Shown here: in pieces, positions 46,864 through 58,203 of the stretch | How the letters are laid out: every line of letters starts with the position of its first letter | How positions within the stretch are numbered: position 1 is the first letter of the stretch | NCBI GenBank assembly: GCA_015680685.1 | Contig: MNCI01014495.1 | Span: forward strand, 459,279 to 523,278 | DNA: 64,000 nucleotides | Reading direction: 5' to 3' | Source: Gnetum montanum | Lineage: Eukaryota > Streptophyta > Gnetopsida > Gnetales > Gnetaceae | Made by a program: the position numbers and the translations under genes | Notes under the pieces: generated by a model | What the model was told of the DNA's origin: nothing | The model's database searches: none | The model's input: the letters and a program-made list of their open reading frames with translations, nothing else

Positions 46864-48363
46864 TCAAGATAAATGATCAGCAACAACGTTCTCGATGTAT
46901 TTATGATCAATCATTGTAAGATCGAACTCTTGTAAGATTACAAGCCATTGTATGATGCGAGGGCTCACCGTTGGTTTATTCAGCAGGAATCGAATTGCAC
47001 TATGGTTTGTGTGTACAAATACCTTATAGCCCAATAGATAGTGCTTAAACTTATCTAGTGCAAACACTATGCCATTAATTCCTTTTCCATTGTGGTGTAG
47101 TTGAGTTGTGCACCGGCAATACTCCTACTTGCACAATGGATGTAATAGGGCCATTTCTAGTCATCTAACTATGTAAGTATGGCTCCTAGAGCATAGTTGG
47201 ATGCGTCAGTCATTATGTGGAATGGTTTGAACCAGTCAGGAGCTTGTAGAATAGGTGTTTCTATCAGCTTATGTTTTAAAGTTTGGAAAGCTAGTTTGCA
47301 TTCCTTGGTCTATTTGAAAGGTATGCCCTTTTTTGTTAGTTCCACCAATGGTTTTGCAACCTTTGAAAAGTTCTTAATGACTCTTCTATAATAGCCAGTG
47401 TGTCCAAGAAATGACCGAATATCTTTTATAGTTTTAGGTTGACGGGTAATTCCTTGGATAACTTTAATCTTTTCGGGGTCTACCTCTAACCCTATTTGCA
47501 AAATATTATGCCCTAATACGATGCCTTCTTAGATCATTAAATGCCTTTTTTGCCAGTTGAGCCTTAAATTGGTTTCTACACATTGCTTTAGTACTTGCTC
47601 TAACCAGTCCAAGGCTTGATCCAAGTTCTCTCCATACGTGGAGAAGTCATCCATGAAGACCTCCACACCATTTCCTATCTGCTATTGGAATATTCTTAGA
47701 ACTAATCATTGAAATGTTGTAGGAGCATTGCATAAGCCAAACGACATTTGTTTGTATGCAAATGTTCCCCAAGGACTTGTGAACATAGTCTTGGCTTGGT
47801 CTTCTAGGGCTATTTGAATTTGGTTGTACCATTGTACCCGTCCAGAAAACTATAGTAGCGATGCCTTGCAATGGTGTCTAAGACTTGGTTGACGAATGGC
47901 AATGGAAAGTGGCCTTTACATGTTGCCATGTTTAGTAGCCTGAAGTCTATACACACCCTTCATTTACCTTCCTTCTTAGGCACATTGACTAATGGACTGA
48001 CCCATTCACTGTCAGCAATGGGATAAATGAACCTAGCTATTAGAAGTTATTCAATTTCTTCCTTAACCACTTGCTTAAGCTTTGGGTTCAATTGCCTCTA
48101 TGATTGTCATCAAGGCTTCATGGAGGGGTTAGTGTAAATTCTATGTTGGCATATCCTAGGTCTATTCTAGTTAATTCGAGATATGACCAAGTAAAGGCTT
48201 TTGACCATTTGTTTACCATTTCCAATAGTGTTTCCTTTTGTTGAGGAGCTAGCCTCATGTTAATGATTATTGGTTTTCCATTCTTGAGAAACATGTATTC
48301 CATACTGGTGGGCAATGGTTTTAACTCAAGGGGCTTTGGTTTAAACTTATCAGGGATTTCCAA
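46864..48363 (-). pseudogene. reverse transcriptase and RNase H remnant of the outer element
   Basis: It starts with P-L-E-L-K-P-L-P (Athila-type RT entry) in the open piece 48363-48118. F-M-D-D-F-S-T-Y-G, the RT active site in its Athila form, lies near 47660-47635. The piece 47501-47310 (V-I-Q-G-I-T-R-Q-P, F-L-G-H-T-G-Y-Y-R-R) and the RNase H piece 47067-46864 (F-V-H-T-N-H-S-A-I-R-F-L-L) follow in order. Multiple stops. Confidence 0.85.
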
Positions 48364-49302
48364 CTTCCCTCAATTGATATTTCCAATATTAGGGCTTAGA
48401 AGTTGGTGATGGACTTGCTCTAATGTATCTATGCTATCGATGTAAGTGCAAGTTAAACCCTCATTTGGTTCCATGCATATAATTGAGTTGCTCTCTTGGT
48501 CAACTATCAGCCACTGTATGCCATTCTATCTTGTGGCCGCATACAGGCATCATTGTATGTTGGTTACTTGTGGACACTAGTTACATGCAGGCAATGTTAA
48601 ACATTGTACATACCAAGACTTCTGCATGCAATTACACGCTATGTCACTGTATGCGATGCATGGAACTTTCTTCTTCTTGATCTTTCCAAATGTATTTTCC
48701 TTAGATATTTCTAGGGAAAGATCACGGATTCCTAGGCGTGTGTCGATTGTGCTTAGCCATGCTCTTCCCATTATGATTGGGAAGTTCCTCTTACCATTGT
48801 TGACCTAAATCACTAGGAAATTAGCTTGATACAACCATCCACAAACAGTGGTAAGAATTTCCTCCACTAGTCCTAATGGGACAGTGATGGACTGGTCAGC
48901 TAGCTCTAGACAAATGTTACTCTTTTTTAGTGGAGGAAGGTTCCAATCCTTGTACATTTCTTATGAGATTAAGTTGACACCAGAACCTGAATCTAAAAGA
49001 GCCTTGCACAGTTCATTCCCAGCAATTTGTAGATATATAAGAGGACTCCTAGGATCAGAGAATTTCCTAGGGAGATGGCTAACCTTTATCCAATCAGTGA
49101 TGGCATGAGTCAACATGACTGTGTGCGTTGAGCATGGTTTTTGGGTTGAAGGGAGTTTTGAAGTTTCAAGTGATGGTGAGCCATTTGAAGAATCAGTTGC
49201 TTGTGATTGCAAGGACTTAGTTGGACTGTTGGTTTTAAAGAAAGGTCTTTTCTTCATGTGGTTGTTAAAACCAACATTAGATTGAGAGTTAATAGCTCTC
49301 AT
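48364..49302 (-). pseudogene. aspartic protease region of the outer element
   Basis: The open piece 49302-48961 ends with L-L-D-S-G-S-G-V-N-L-I-S, the protease active site. The piece 48771-48577 continues with M-G-R-A-W-L-S-T-I-D. Broken by stops, but collinear with 43468-44577. Confidence 0.82.
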
Positions 49303-49599
49303 AGTGTTACGCTACTGCAGTTAATAGCTCACTCTACATAGTCGGAGCAGGTGGTAATGGAGATATGGGTGGAAGAGATGTAGCCAGATGGGAAGGATAG
49401 TATTTTTGTGGAACATCACCCCTAGGAGAAGGATTTCTATAGTACTCATGGGCTTAGTAGTGAGGTTGAGGAGTGATGTGACCAATAGAGTCATGTGGAG
49501 AGATTGATTGTTGCACATAATATCCATACGGGTTAGGTTGATAGTAAGGATACTGTTGCTATGGTGGTGGCATTCCCCATGATTGTGGGTATTGCCACT

Positions 49600-51250
49600 A
49601 TTGATACTACTCAACTAGTTGTGGTGGAGTTTGACTTGGATAATACGCCAAGGGTTGGTGGAAATGTCTTAGGTTTCCTTGAGGATAAGGTAACCTTCGG
49701 GGTATTTGCCTTCTATTCAATCGTGGGTTGAGTGCATACACCACAAACTCCTGCAGATGTGAGATTACAGGGAAACATCCCTTAGGATGGGTGTATTGGC
49801 ATATCTCACATCCACCATCATTGTCTGTATTTAAATCCACAACCTCTTTGATGATGGCAAATTTGCCCTTACTCTTGTTGTGTGCATATTTCGCTTCTCT
49901 CTTTTTTCTCTTTTCCCATTCACTACCTTGCTCTCTAGACTCCTCTACTATTTTGAGAACAGTCTAAAATCTATTATCTAGGGAGTCCCACATTTGATCC
50001 ACCTTTGTTGATATTTCTGATGCAAGTTTTTGAATGGACAAAGTTTTCCTATTCACCATCTCTTCAAGTCGTGACTCATCTTCATCCTCACAAAATCTAA
50101 CTCTCTTCTTTCGAAGGGAAGGATCTCTGTTATATTCCTTTGCACTCTCTCTTTTCCTTAACTCACCTTCCTCTTTAGCAACTTGCTCTAATAATCTTTG
50201 TACTTGATGGACCCTAAGCTCAGATAGTCTTCCTTAGGCATAGGCCCCAAGGGTTCTTCCAGTTTCATGCCTAAGCCCATTTATGAGATGGCATAACTAT
50301 TTCCTCTGCAAGTAACCATGGCCTAGGTAATGATGTAGCAGTTCATAATATTAGCCCATGATAGCATCCCAGGGTTCATGCCCACCTTGTTTTCATCCTT
50401 GGATTTACTTATGCAAGTTGGACACTCGGGAGTACATCTGATACTTATCGTTAAATAGTTTTAACATGGTACTCCACTTGCGAATGGATTCTAGTTCTAA
50501 GGACTGGTACAAGCTTTTCACTTCTTTGATCAGTGTCCATGGAAATAGCTTAAGTTTTTGCCATTTGTTTTCTATGTTTTGTAAGGCACATGCATCATGA
50601 AATGCTTGTAGATGATTTTGAGGATCAACGTTGTATCCCCCTTCAAATCGTGGGATATTTTTCATGTCTAATCTCTTGATCCTACTATCTTTTTGGTGCC
50701 TTGTTGGAACTCTAACAACCTCAGTTATGTCTAGCATACTTCAAGTAGCAAGTAGGGGTTCATCATGATCGTACTGTCTATCGCATCTATGATGCCTATG
50801 TGGTTCCCTACTTTCCCTTCTTTCATGATGAGTTTCTCTAGGATGCCCTCATCACCTTTCTCGACTATTTCGTCTGTGACCTCCGTTCTACTTACTATTG
50901 TCCTCAAGGTCTTTTCCCTTATGACTGCGTCCAGATCTTGAAGGAGAGGGTGAAGGAGATGCAGAACATGAAGAAGAAGGAGGACCGTCATCATGATGGT
51001 GCCAACTACCTTCTCTTTGGTGGTTGCAGCCTTGCTTGCGATTATGATCAAAATGTCCATCTTTATTATGCATTTGTGTTCCTTTTTTGAACCCTTTGTA
51101 TCCGTTGGTATTAGAACCTGGATGATGGATGGTTGAGTGAAGGTTCTGATACACAACCCCTTGACCAAAGTCAACGAAAGAAACATCGTTTTATGGGAAA
51201 CCTTTCGAGGTAGGTTCACCACCCTCATTTTCACTTAAGATGTGTGGGAC
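49600..51250 (-). pseudogene. gag remnant of the outer element
   Basis: The Ser/Pro/Arg-rich N-terminal part (51154-50888) is followed by the core frame 50737-50405 (I-P-R-F-E-G-G-Y, H-L-Q-A-F-H-D-A-C-A-L). A degraded helix to 49990 and the C-E-I-C-Q-Y-T-H-P-K-G-C knuckle (49840-49607) complete it. Stops separate the pieces. Confidence 0.83.
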
Positions 51251-51740
51251 ATCCTAGGATCACTTACCCTTCATAAACTTGTGATGTCTCTCCTGTTGTA
51301 GGTCCCTTTGACGTTGTGCCTCCATGGGTTGATACTCTCTCGAGTCGTGTTCATGCACAATGTATTCTTCTTGTAAATGTTGCATGCCAATTCATGTGAG
51401 AGCACAAAGAAGCATGCTCAGGACTAAGCAATCGGGAGGTAACACTATGTTACTTTCTAAATCTCACCAACGTAGTTGTTCATCCTAATGGAGGATAAAG
51501 GTAAAGTTTGGTACATATTCATCAGGATAAACATATACCACATCATCATTATGTGTACTATGTCTTTGATTATTTCCTATATCAGACCTAGGTGGTGAAG
51601 CACTTTCATAAGAAGAAGGAGAAATGATTGTCTATTCAGTGTGCAATATTCTTCTTTTTAATAATTGTAAGATAACCAACCCTAAGGGTTTGTTCCAATG
51701 ATGAGAAAGATTTCCTAAGTTCTAATTAGCACATAAAAAA

Positions 51741-51764
51741 CAAGGTCCCCAGTAATGATACCAA
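51741..51764 (-). other. primer-binding site (diverged)
   Basis: Minus-strand TTGGTATCATTACTGGGGA directly follows the 5' LTR. It differs from the Asp-type site at several positions and might match another tRNA. Confidence 0.6.
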
Positions 51765-52598
51765 TGATGAGCGGCGAGGTATCCCTACACTCAACCATAC
51801 GAATACGAGCATACATGCACGATCCAGTCGAATTCCAAGGACTAAGTGCTTATGCACTTTTGTGGAACAAGGACGAGTTAGTCAATCATTGTCTTCTCAA
51901 GCTTACTTGTATGGCATGATTGTATGGTTAAGTAAACTTGAGGTATATGATTTTTATGGATTTTTTATATTTTTATGTCCTGGTGCTACAAAGGAAGAAG
52001 TGAACTAATTAAGTAACTAACTTAACTTAACTAATTGGCTATGCTCTAACTAGTCCTAACACCAGCATCCGTTCCCACTTGCTGTACACATCTTGAACCA
52101 GTGTCACACTACTGGAATTACCAAACACTAATTGTTACTAGGTTACCAAGTGTTCCATGCATGCTTGAAGTGGTCGTACTGAGTATGCTTACTTAGGAGA
52201 GATTAATAGGGAGAGAGAGAACATTAATTAACTAAGGAAAGAATTAATTACTACAAATAACATTAATTAAGCTATCCGACTGCTGCAAGGTTTATCACAA
52301 AGTTTGTCTTTATTACCGTACACAAGGTGTACTCAAGTACACAATGCTCAAATAAAGATCCATTCACTTTATGACTCCTACTGTGGGCACTTAGAAATAA
52401 TTCTCTTTGGAAAGGGAAAAAGGCCAGAGTTTGGGTAAGGGACAAAGACTAATTGCCAAAACCAAGTGCACCTGCCTCTTATTTATAGGCAATGAGGCAG
52501 GTCTTAATATCGGATGCTCAATATCGCTTGGAAGGCTCCGATATCACGGACATGATATCGTAGACGTGATATCGCGGTCCCGATAGCGCGATTCATCA
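51765..52598 (-). repeat. 5' LTR of the outer element
   Basis: 834 bases. TATA (minus CTATAAATAAG) at 52478-52488; GATATC palindromes 52505-52590. Confidence 0.88.
52478..52488 (-). promoter_or_regulatory. LTR TATA box
   Basis: CTATAAATAAG on the minus strand, intact in the 5' LTR of the outer element. Confidence 0.65.
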
Positions 52599-52690
52599 AG
52601 TAGTTTATTTCTTCTAGTAACATGCAACATCCATTGACACATCTTTTCAATGAATGTTTATTTACGAAGATGATAGGCAATTTTGTGCAC
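52599..52690 (-). pseudogene. RTE-like LINE remnant, right part
   Basis: Continues the LINE broken at 35866; the sequence AGTAGTTTATTTCTTCTAGTAAC corresponds to GTAGTTCATCTCTTATAGTAAC at 23705 in the other LINE copy. Confidence 0.65.
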
Positions 52691-53502
52691 ATGTGGACTA
52701 GGATTCTGTGGGACCAATATTAGGTAATAATTAATAAAGAGCCCATCATTCATAGAAACTTGCATGAAATTTTATTATGGGTAGAGGTCACTTGGAAGAT
52801 TTGGCTTGAATGGTTTACACTTTTCTTGCGAAATGCCCAAACTCTCTCTATAAATGTATCTTGAAAGCATTCGCTAGCTTTCAATTGTAAGAAAACATCC
52901 ATAAGTAGATGATGACAACATTCACCACTTGTGACTTCTTACAAGATGAATTGACATGGTGCTCATAAATTGCATGTTCTTTTGCTTTCCCAAATATGCA
53001 TACCCTTTATTTTAAATGACCTTTATGATGTTGTGCATGACTATTTTTTGGCTTTTGGTTTCAATGCCCTACAGGAATGCCTTAGACTTTTTGGTTGGTT
53101 TAAAACAATGGTGGGATTCTGGATCCTGATTTCTACCAGGGACTATGAGATGGGTAGGGTTTGTAGTTGGGAGCCAAAAATTCCAGGAGATGCCATTGTT
53201 GTCCCCTCAGAAAAGTCAGCAGCTTTTCCTAAAACATGCATTGCCACAGGAGAAAGCAATGTTTCTCTTAATGTCCATCTTTGGTCTGATGGCTGAGCTT
53301 GAGTGAGATCTTGGAACCTAAGCAGATTTCTTCTGCAATACAAGGGTTCTGAGTTTCCTGGATCTCTCCAGAACTCGTCTGTGTATTCTCTACCTGAATC
53401 CGTGAGAAATCTCAAACTTTTGCAATATCTATACACCCACATAACAACAATGCCGCCATGGATTGCAGTGGCTTACCCATTTTTCTAGAGATACAACACA
53501 CA
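52691..53502. other. spacer, unidentified
   Basis: Open frames at 52970-53296 (+) and 53442-53143 (-) overlap on opposite strands. Neither has a recognised domain. Composition from 53100 to 53480 is less AT-rich than its surroundings, so a gene or element fragment is possible. Confidence 0.35.
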
Positions 53503-54168
53503 GTTGATGGGTAAATCTTAGACACACCAACACTTAGGAATACTCGTTGTAGGAGATTATCACGGAGGGTGCCTTCCTTATGGGTATGGGTATGAAATTC
53601 AAAATAGTTGAAGAGGGCTATGTGATGTTTTAAAAATAAGTAAAATAATTGAAAATTTAAATTGGTAGTATTTTTAAGAAAACTATGCTATGTTTTGAAA
53701 ACAATGAACAAGCAAAATAATTGAAAAATTAAATTGAATATATATGCAATTTTAGAGCACAATAAACAATTCAAAAGAAAAATTTAAATTTTCCCTGGTC
53801 TTGCTGCCGTGGCATGGCAGATGCTGGTACATTGTAGATGCTGTTGCAAGGTTGCCGTTAGTCACTGTTGAATGAGAGAAAACAAGATGGATCACATCTG
53901 TCACATGGATCAAGAGAGGGAAACATGAATGCTAACGTCACCTTTCATTTTCACCTTTCCATGCACAAGAAAGAGAAAACCAACGTAGAAGTTGTCTGCA
54001 AACTTGATGTGGCCAGCACCGTCGCTTGCTTGCTCACCGTCTTCAAGTGTGCAGTCCACACGTCGTTGGAGAAAGAGAGATATCACCGTCTGCCACCTTT
54101 TGTGGCATTCACTGTTGGGAGAGGGCGTCTGCCATTTAAAAGCAGAGAAAAGTAGAAAAACAAAGAAC
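53503..54168 (-). repeat. older LTR related to the 54169-61010 family, left part
   Basis: Starts TTGATGGGTAAATCTTAGACAC and continues with ACTCGTTGTAGGAGATTATC, aligning with the head of the 54169 LTR (TTGATGCGTAAATTTTGGACAC; ACTCGTTTGAGGAGACTATC). After ~100 bases the match fades. It may continue at 61011 beyond the younger insertion. Confidence 0.5.
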
Positions 54169-55589
54169 TGTTGATGCGTAAATTTTGGACACGCGAACAG
54201 CTGTGAAAACTCGTTTGAGGAGACTATCGCCTAGGGCGCCTCCCGTATGGGTACGGAAACCCGGGAATAGTCTCAGCTGGAAAGGGCAATGTAACAGAAC
54301 TTTAATAACAATATTTAAAACAAAATAAAACAAATAAAAGCTTAGATTTGATGTTGGAAACTTAAAATAATCTGTGCAATGTGCAAAATGATGGATAATT
54401 CAAATATTCAAATTTTGTATGTCCCGCTGTTGCAGGTGCAAGCGGAGTGGCGAGCGACGCGGCAGGCAACGGGAGCAGCGATGCGGCAGCAGGCCAGACA
54501 GAGGGGCGGTGGCAGCAAAGCGAGGTGCAGCAAGCAGAAAATAGTGACGCGGCAAAGGCAGCACAACGTCAGCGACGGGAGCACAGAGGGTGGTGGCGAG
54601 CGTAGAGGCCACGTGCAGCAGTGCGGGGGATGCACAGCAGAAACAGCAACACATGCAACGCGGCAGCGGAGGAGACAGTAACAGGTCGCTGTTTCACATG
54701 CGGTTGGGGCAGAGAAGGAAACCAGCAGCGGCAGGTGGAGAAAACAGCACGGTGGCAGGCAGCGCGGGAGTCAGCGATGCGTGGTGGCAGCAGAGACAGC
54801 GCGGCGGGCCACGTGGGAGAGACAGCATGGCGATGCAGTAGATATGGGACAGCAAGGCTGCAGGATAGAATAGTAACGCAGCAAGGGCAGGAGAAAACAC
54901 GGCAGCACGGAGGACAGGAACAGCAGAATCAGCAACCCAGCGTCAACGCAGCGTCAGGCAGTGACACAGTAGCGCAGGAGTGGCAGATGTGGTGAGCGCA
55001 GGAGCACAGAAACAGCGTCGCAGGCAGAGAGACCAGCACGGCAGGCAGCGGCGACGCGGAGCGGGAGCAGCGAACGAGGTGGCAGCAAGAGTGCAGAGCG
55101 AGGTGGCAGCGGCAGAAACAGCAACGCAGCAGGCACAGGAGGCGACAATGCGGCAGCAGAAACAACGGGAGAACAGTGGCTGCGGAGAGGGAGACAGAGA
55201 GAGGTCGCAGTTGCAGATGCAGGCGGAGGCGGTGGAGAAAACCAGCAGTGGTGGGTGAAGAAACCAGCAGCGGCGGGTGTAAGAACAGTGGCGGCGCGGA
55301 CGGCGATCAGGAAGGCAAGAAAACTCAACGGAGATCTGTTCCGCAGGGCCAGATCTGCCTGCCCGAGAAGCCCCCTCTCCCTCCTTCTCTGGTTTATAGC
55401 GACTGTGAAAAGAAACGAGAAAAACCTAACCCTAATTGCAGCCACCCTTATCCACGTAAAGAGATTAAGCCCTAAGTTTAATTTTATTTTTAGTGTATTT
55501 TTAGTTTTAAAGTTTTATATTTTATTGTTATGAATTAAATTGGTTCAAAAAGGCCCCATGCCTAGCATGGGTGAAAGTTGGTCTCAACA
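54169..55589 (-). repeat. 3' LTR of the young Ty3-type element
   Basis: 1,421 bases. TATA (minus GCTATAAACC) at 55391-55400. Roughly 54430-55260 is GC-rich, purine/CAG-biased DNA unlike the surrounding AT-rich sequence. Confidence 0.92.
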
Positions 55590-56496
55590 CTTAGCCCCCA
55601 AACTATAGATTGCATGCAAGTGCAAGGACTAGAAAATTTTAAATGAAAATGCAAATGGTGGGAAAAAACGACAACCAGCATGAAACAAGAAATGCAAACT
55701 CAAAAATAAACTATAATGTTCTAAACATGGTCAAAATAACCAAATAATCAAAAGAGACACCGACATAGGCCATCCAAACAACTATTAAAATCTAATTTAT
55801 TGGTATTTTGAACAAGATCCATAGATATATATGTGTAATTATATNNNNNNNNNNNNNNNNNNNNNNNNNNNNNNNNNNNNNNNNNNNNNNNNNNNNNNNN
55901 NNNNNNNNNNNNNNNNNNNNNNNNNNNNNNNNNNNNNNNNNNNNNNNNNNNNNNNNNNNNNNNNNNNNNNNNNNNNNNNNNNNNNNNNNNNNNNNNNNNN
56001 NNNNNNNNNNNNNNNNNNNNNNNNNNNNNNNNNNNNNNNNNNNNNNNNNNNNNNNNNNNNNNNNNNNNNNNNNNNNNNNNNNNNNNNNNNNNNNNNNNNN
56101 NNGGCTTATGAGAGGAAAGGATAGAATTTTCCAAGGTCACCTAGTAATTATGACTAACCACTCTCCAACATCACATATCCTACACTCACATGATCATGAT
56201 GATAGCATGATAAGTTTGTATAAATCAAATGCTCCATAATCAAACATAACAAATAAACTGAAACCTTGGAATCAATCGAAAAGAGTTACAGTATAAAATA
56301 TAGAGTGGATTTTAAAGCATTATATCATAGTAATAGTAAATTATATCATACCTGCATTATTTTTCAATGGTGTTAAGATGACCCAAATCAAGTAACTCAA
56401 ATGACCAATGATTATTAAAATCATATGAAGAACACAATAATCAAAACAAAATGCTAAGAAAGAAATGATGAAATGCAAGCAAAATATGAAAATGCA
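55590..56496 (-). other. 3' untranslated region of the young element, with N gap
   Basis: No coding sequence. The minus-strand purine tract TTTGGGGGCTAAG abuts the LTR end at 55590 and fits a polypurine primer. Bases 55845-56102 are unknown (N). Confidence 0.7.
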
Positions 56497-58203
56497 CTAA
56501 TATACATATGAAATGCAATGAAAAAGGGGAAGAAAACGTGCAACTAAGAATCTACCAGATGCCCACGTGGGGTACTTGAGTAGAAATGTTTCAAATGAAA
56601 TGCATAAAAAATTCCTATTCAACCTATATCCTCGCAAATCAGCAATCTTAAACACATTTGGGGCAGTGATGTCTACAATTTGGAATGGGCCTGACCACAT
56701 AGGTGAAAACTTAGTTTTAGGGCCAGTCTGACCAAACGCTCTATCTCTTTTAAGGACTAGATCACCTACTTGAAAATTTTTAGCTAGATGCTTTTTATTG
56801 AACCATCTCTTAACAATTTGTTGATGCTTAAGATTATGAAGATCAAGACCTACTTTTACCTTGCTTGATCGTTTTTTATAAAGTTTTTCCTTAATATAAG
56901 TTTTAATGATAGGTCTAGGTCTTGATGGGTCATCAAATATAGCTTTTCTAGGAGAATGTTTTATGGGTGTATTGTTAAAATTTAGCACACCTTCAAATGT
57001 TTTAAGAGGTAAGGCCTTATTTATATCTTTGTCTTCCCCTAAAGGTGGTGGATCACTTAGACAAAATCCATCGTGTTGTTGGTAAGGTAAGGTGTCTCCA
57101 TAGTTTTCTTCACCTTCTCTAGAACTTTGATAGGATTTAATGGGGTCTGCATAAGAGATAGGACTTTTTGTAGTTCCGCTTACGTAGTCATTTTTAATAT
57201 GTTCACTACACTCGACCTCAATAACCCCAACATATAGATTAGCATTTCGATCTTCCAAAGATTGATTTTGTTGATCCAAGTTTGTTACTACTTGTTTGTA
57301 GAAGGGTTCTTGGGGTATAGTCATGTATTCAGATTTTCCTTTGATAGGGATCAATAATTCCGAGAAATCTGACCTAAAGAAGCCCCCAAACTTAGCTCCA
57401 AAAGTTCTAGATAAGAGCACACCATATGTGGGTTTCATGTCAACTACTAGGATGTCTGTATAACATGTAAATGTAGGGTATTTCTTAAGTTGTACTTTTA
57501 CTCCTTTTAATAACCCTACTACAGGTACGCTAGATCCATCAAGTTGAATTACACTTTTAGTTTGTGGTATCATTTGTGCTCCTAAGGTGTTACAAATGTC
57601 AAGAGGCATAACACTAACAGTTGCACCTGAATCCATTAAACAGTTATGGACATTCTTTCCTGAAATAATCAAAGTGGTTAGAAAAGGGGGATGATCCTTT
57701 CTGCTAGACATAGAATTATCCATGTTTTGTACTGATAACGTGTTAGGACTTTCTACATGCCTTTCGGGAATTGGGGATTTTTCTCTTTGGGCTACAGGTG
57801 TATGAACCATATCCCGAATCACTTCTTTCATTTCGTTAAGGTGTAGAAGGTCATATATCAAAATGTTAGCTTTCACTCTTTTTAAGTCCTCAACCAAATC
57901 ATAATTCTTAGGCTCATCTTTGGCTTCTTGTTGAGATGGAACTCTCCTAAGTACATATGGGGGGTTTGGTTGTTGTGGGGCAATTACTTGGGATGACCCA
58001 GATTGATTATTTCCATTGTTTTGATTAGGAACTCTTTTGTTTGGAGGTGTATAGAAATTGTTCCTAGTTTGTTGTTGTGTAGCATTCATAATGTCACTGA
58101 TTTTACGGTAGCGAGTGTTGTGTGGGTTAGGGTCGGCTACCATGACTTGTTCTAATGAGGAAACCTCTTCATTTTCTGTCTCATGAGGTACATTAAGAAC
58201 CAT
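56497..58203 (-). CDS. protease-integrase tail fusion frame of the young element
   Basis: 568 residues, uninterrupted. Residues ~1-180 are Asn/Gln-rich linker. The retroviral-type aspartic protease lies around 185-300, with active site C-L-M-D-S-G-A-T-V-S-V-M and the second block Y-G-V-L-L-S-R-T-F-G. From ~400 on the sequence is the C-terminal part of a Ty3 integrase: R-W-F-N-K-K-H-L-A-K-N-F-Q-V-G-D-L-V-L-K, then a GPF-type motif W-S-G-P-F-Q-I-V. RT, RNase H and the integrase HHCC and DDE parts are absent, with no stop at the joint. It overlaps gag by 52 bases in the -1 frame, so expression would need a -1 shift or separate initiation. Confidence 0.85.
   Translation of the reverse strand: MVLNVPHETENEEVSSLEQVMVADPNPHNTRYRKISDIMNATQQQTRNNFYTPPNKRVPNQNNGNNQSGSSQVIAPQQPNPPYVLRRVPSQQEAKDEPKNYDLVEDLKRVKANILIYDLLHLNEMKEVIRDMVHTPVAQREKSPIPERHVESPNTLSVQNMDNSMSSRKDHPPFLTTLIISGKNVHNCLMDSGATVSVMPLDICNTLGAQMIPQTKSVIQLDGSSVPVVGLLKGVKVQLKKYPTFTCYTDILVVDMKPTYGVLLSRTFGAKFGGFFRSDFSELLIPIKGKSEYMTIPQEPFYKQVVTNLDQQNQSLEDRNANLYVGVIEVECSEHIKNDYVSGTTKSPISYADPIKSYQSSREGEENYGDTLPYQQHDGFCLSDPPPLGEDKDINKALPLKTFEGVLNFNNTPIKHSPRKAIFDDPSRPRPIIKTYIKEKLYKKRSSKVKVGLDLHNLKHQQIVKRWFNKKHLAKNFQVGDLVLKRDRAFGQTGPKTKFSPMWSGPFQIVDITAPNVFKIADLRGYRLNRNFLCISFETFLLKYPTWASGRFLVARFLPLFHCISYVY

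Larger units (their letters stand above)
35867..52598 (-). mobile_element. Athila-like LTR retrotransposon with decayed pol, outer layer of a nest
   Basis: LTRs 35867-36689 (3') and 51765-52598 (5') both start TGATGAGCGG and end TTCATCA. Flanks TGTAG (35862-35866) and AGTAG (52599-52603) differ at one base. The LINE copy at 23.6-23.8 kb gives the unoccupied form of the same site (ATTATGTAGTTCAT). The interior runs gag 51250-49600, protease ~49300-48400, RT ~48363-47200, RNase H ~47200-46860, integrase ~46500-45538, then a 3' region. It is broken by the plus-strand element 38462-45326 with its own flanks GCAAT/GTAAT. All coding regions carry stops. LTR differences (roughly 8% over the first 150 bases) are mostly C/T and G/A. 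Confidence 0.9.

Noticed and set aside
53143-53442. Opposing open frames with a LPESVRNLKLLQYL string that looks LRR-like
   Set aside because: The string is a single match, frames overlap on both strands, and no other LRR or NLR motif is near.
54954-55445. 163-residue minus-strand open frame, also present at 60375-60866
   Set aside because: It lies wholly inside the LTR of the young element, is kept in both LTRs only because they are near-identical, spans the TATA box, and reflects the GC-rich biased composition.
55845-56102. Open frames of X residues at 55748-56239
   Set aside because: They consist of assembly Ns.
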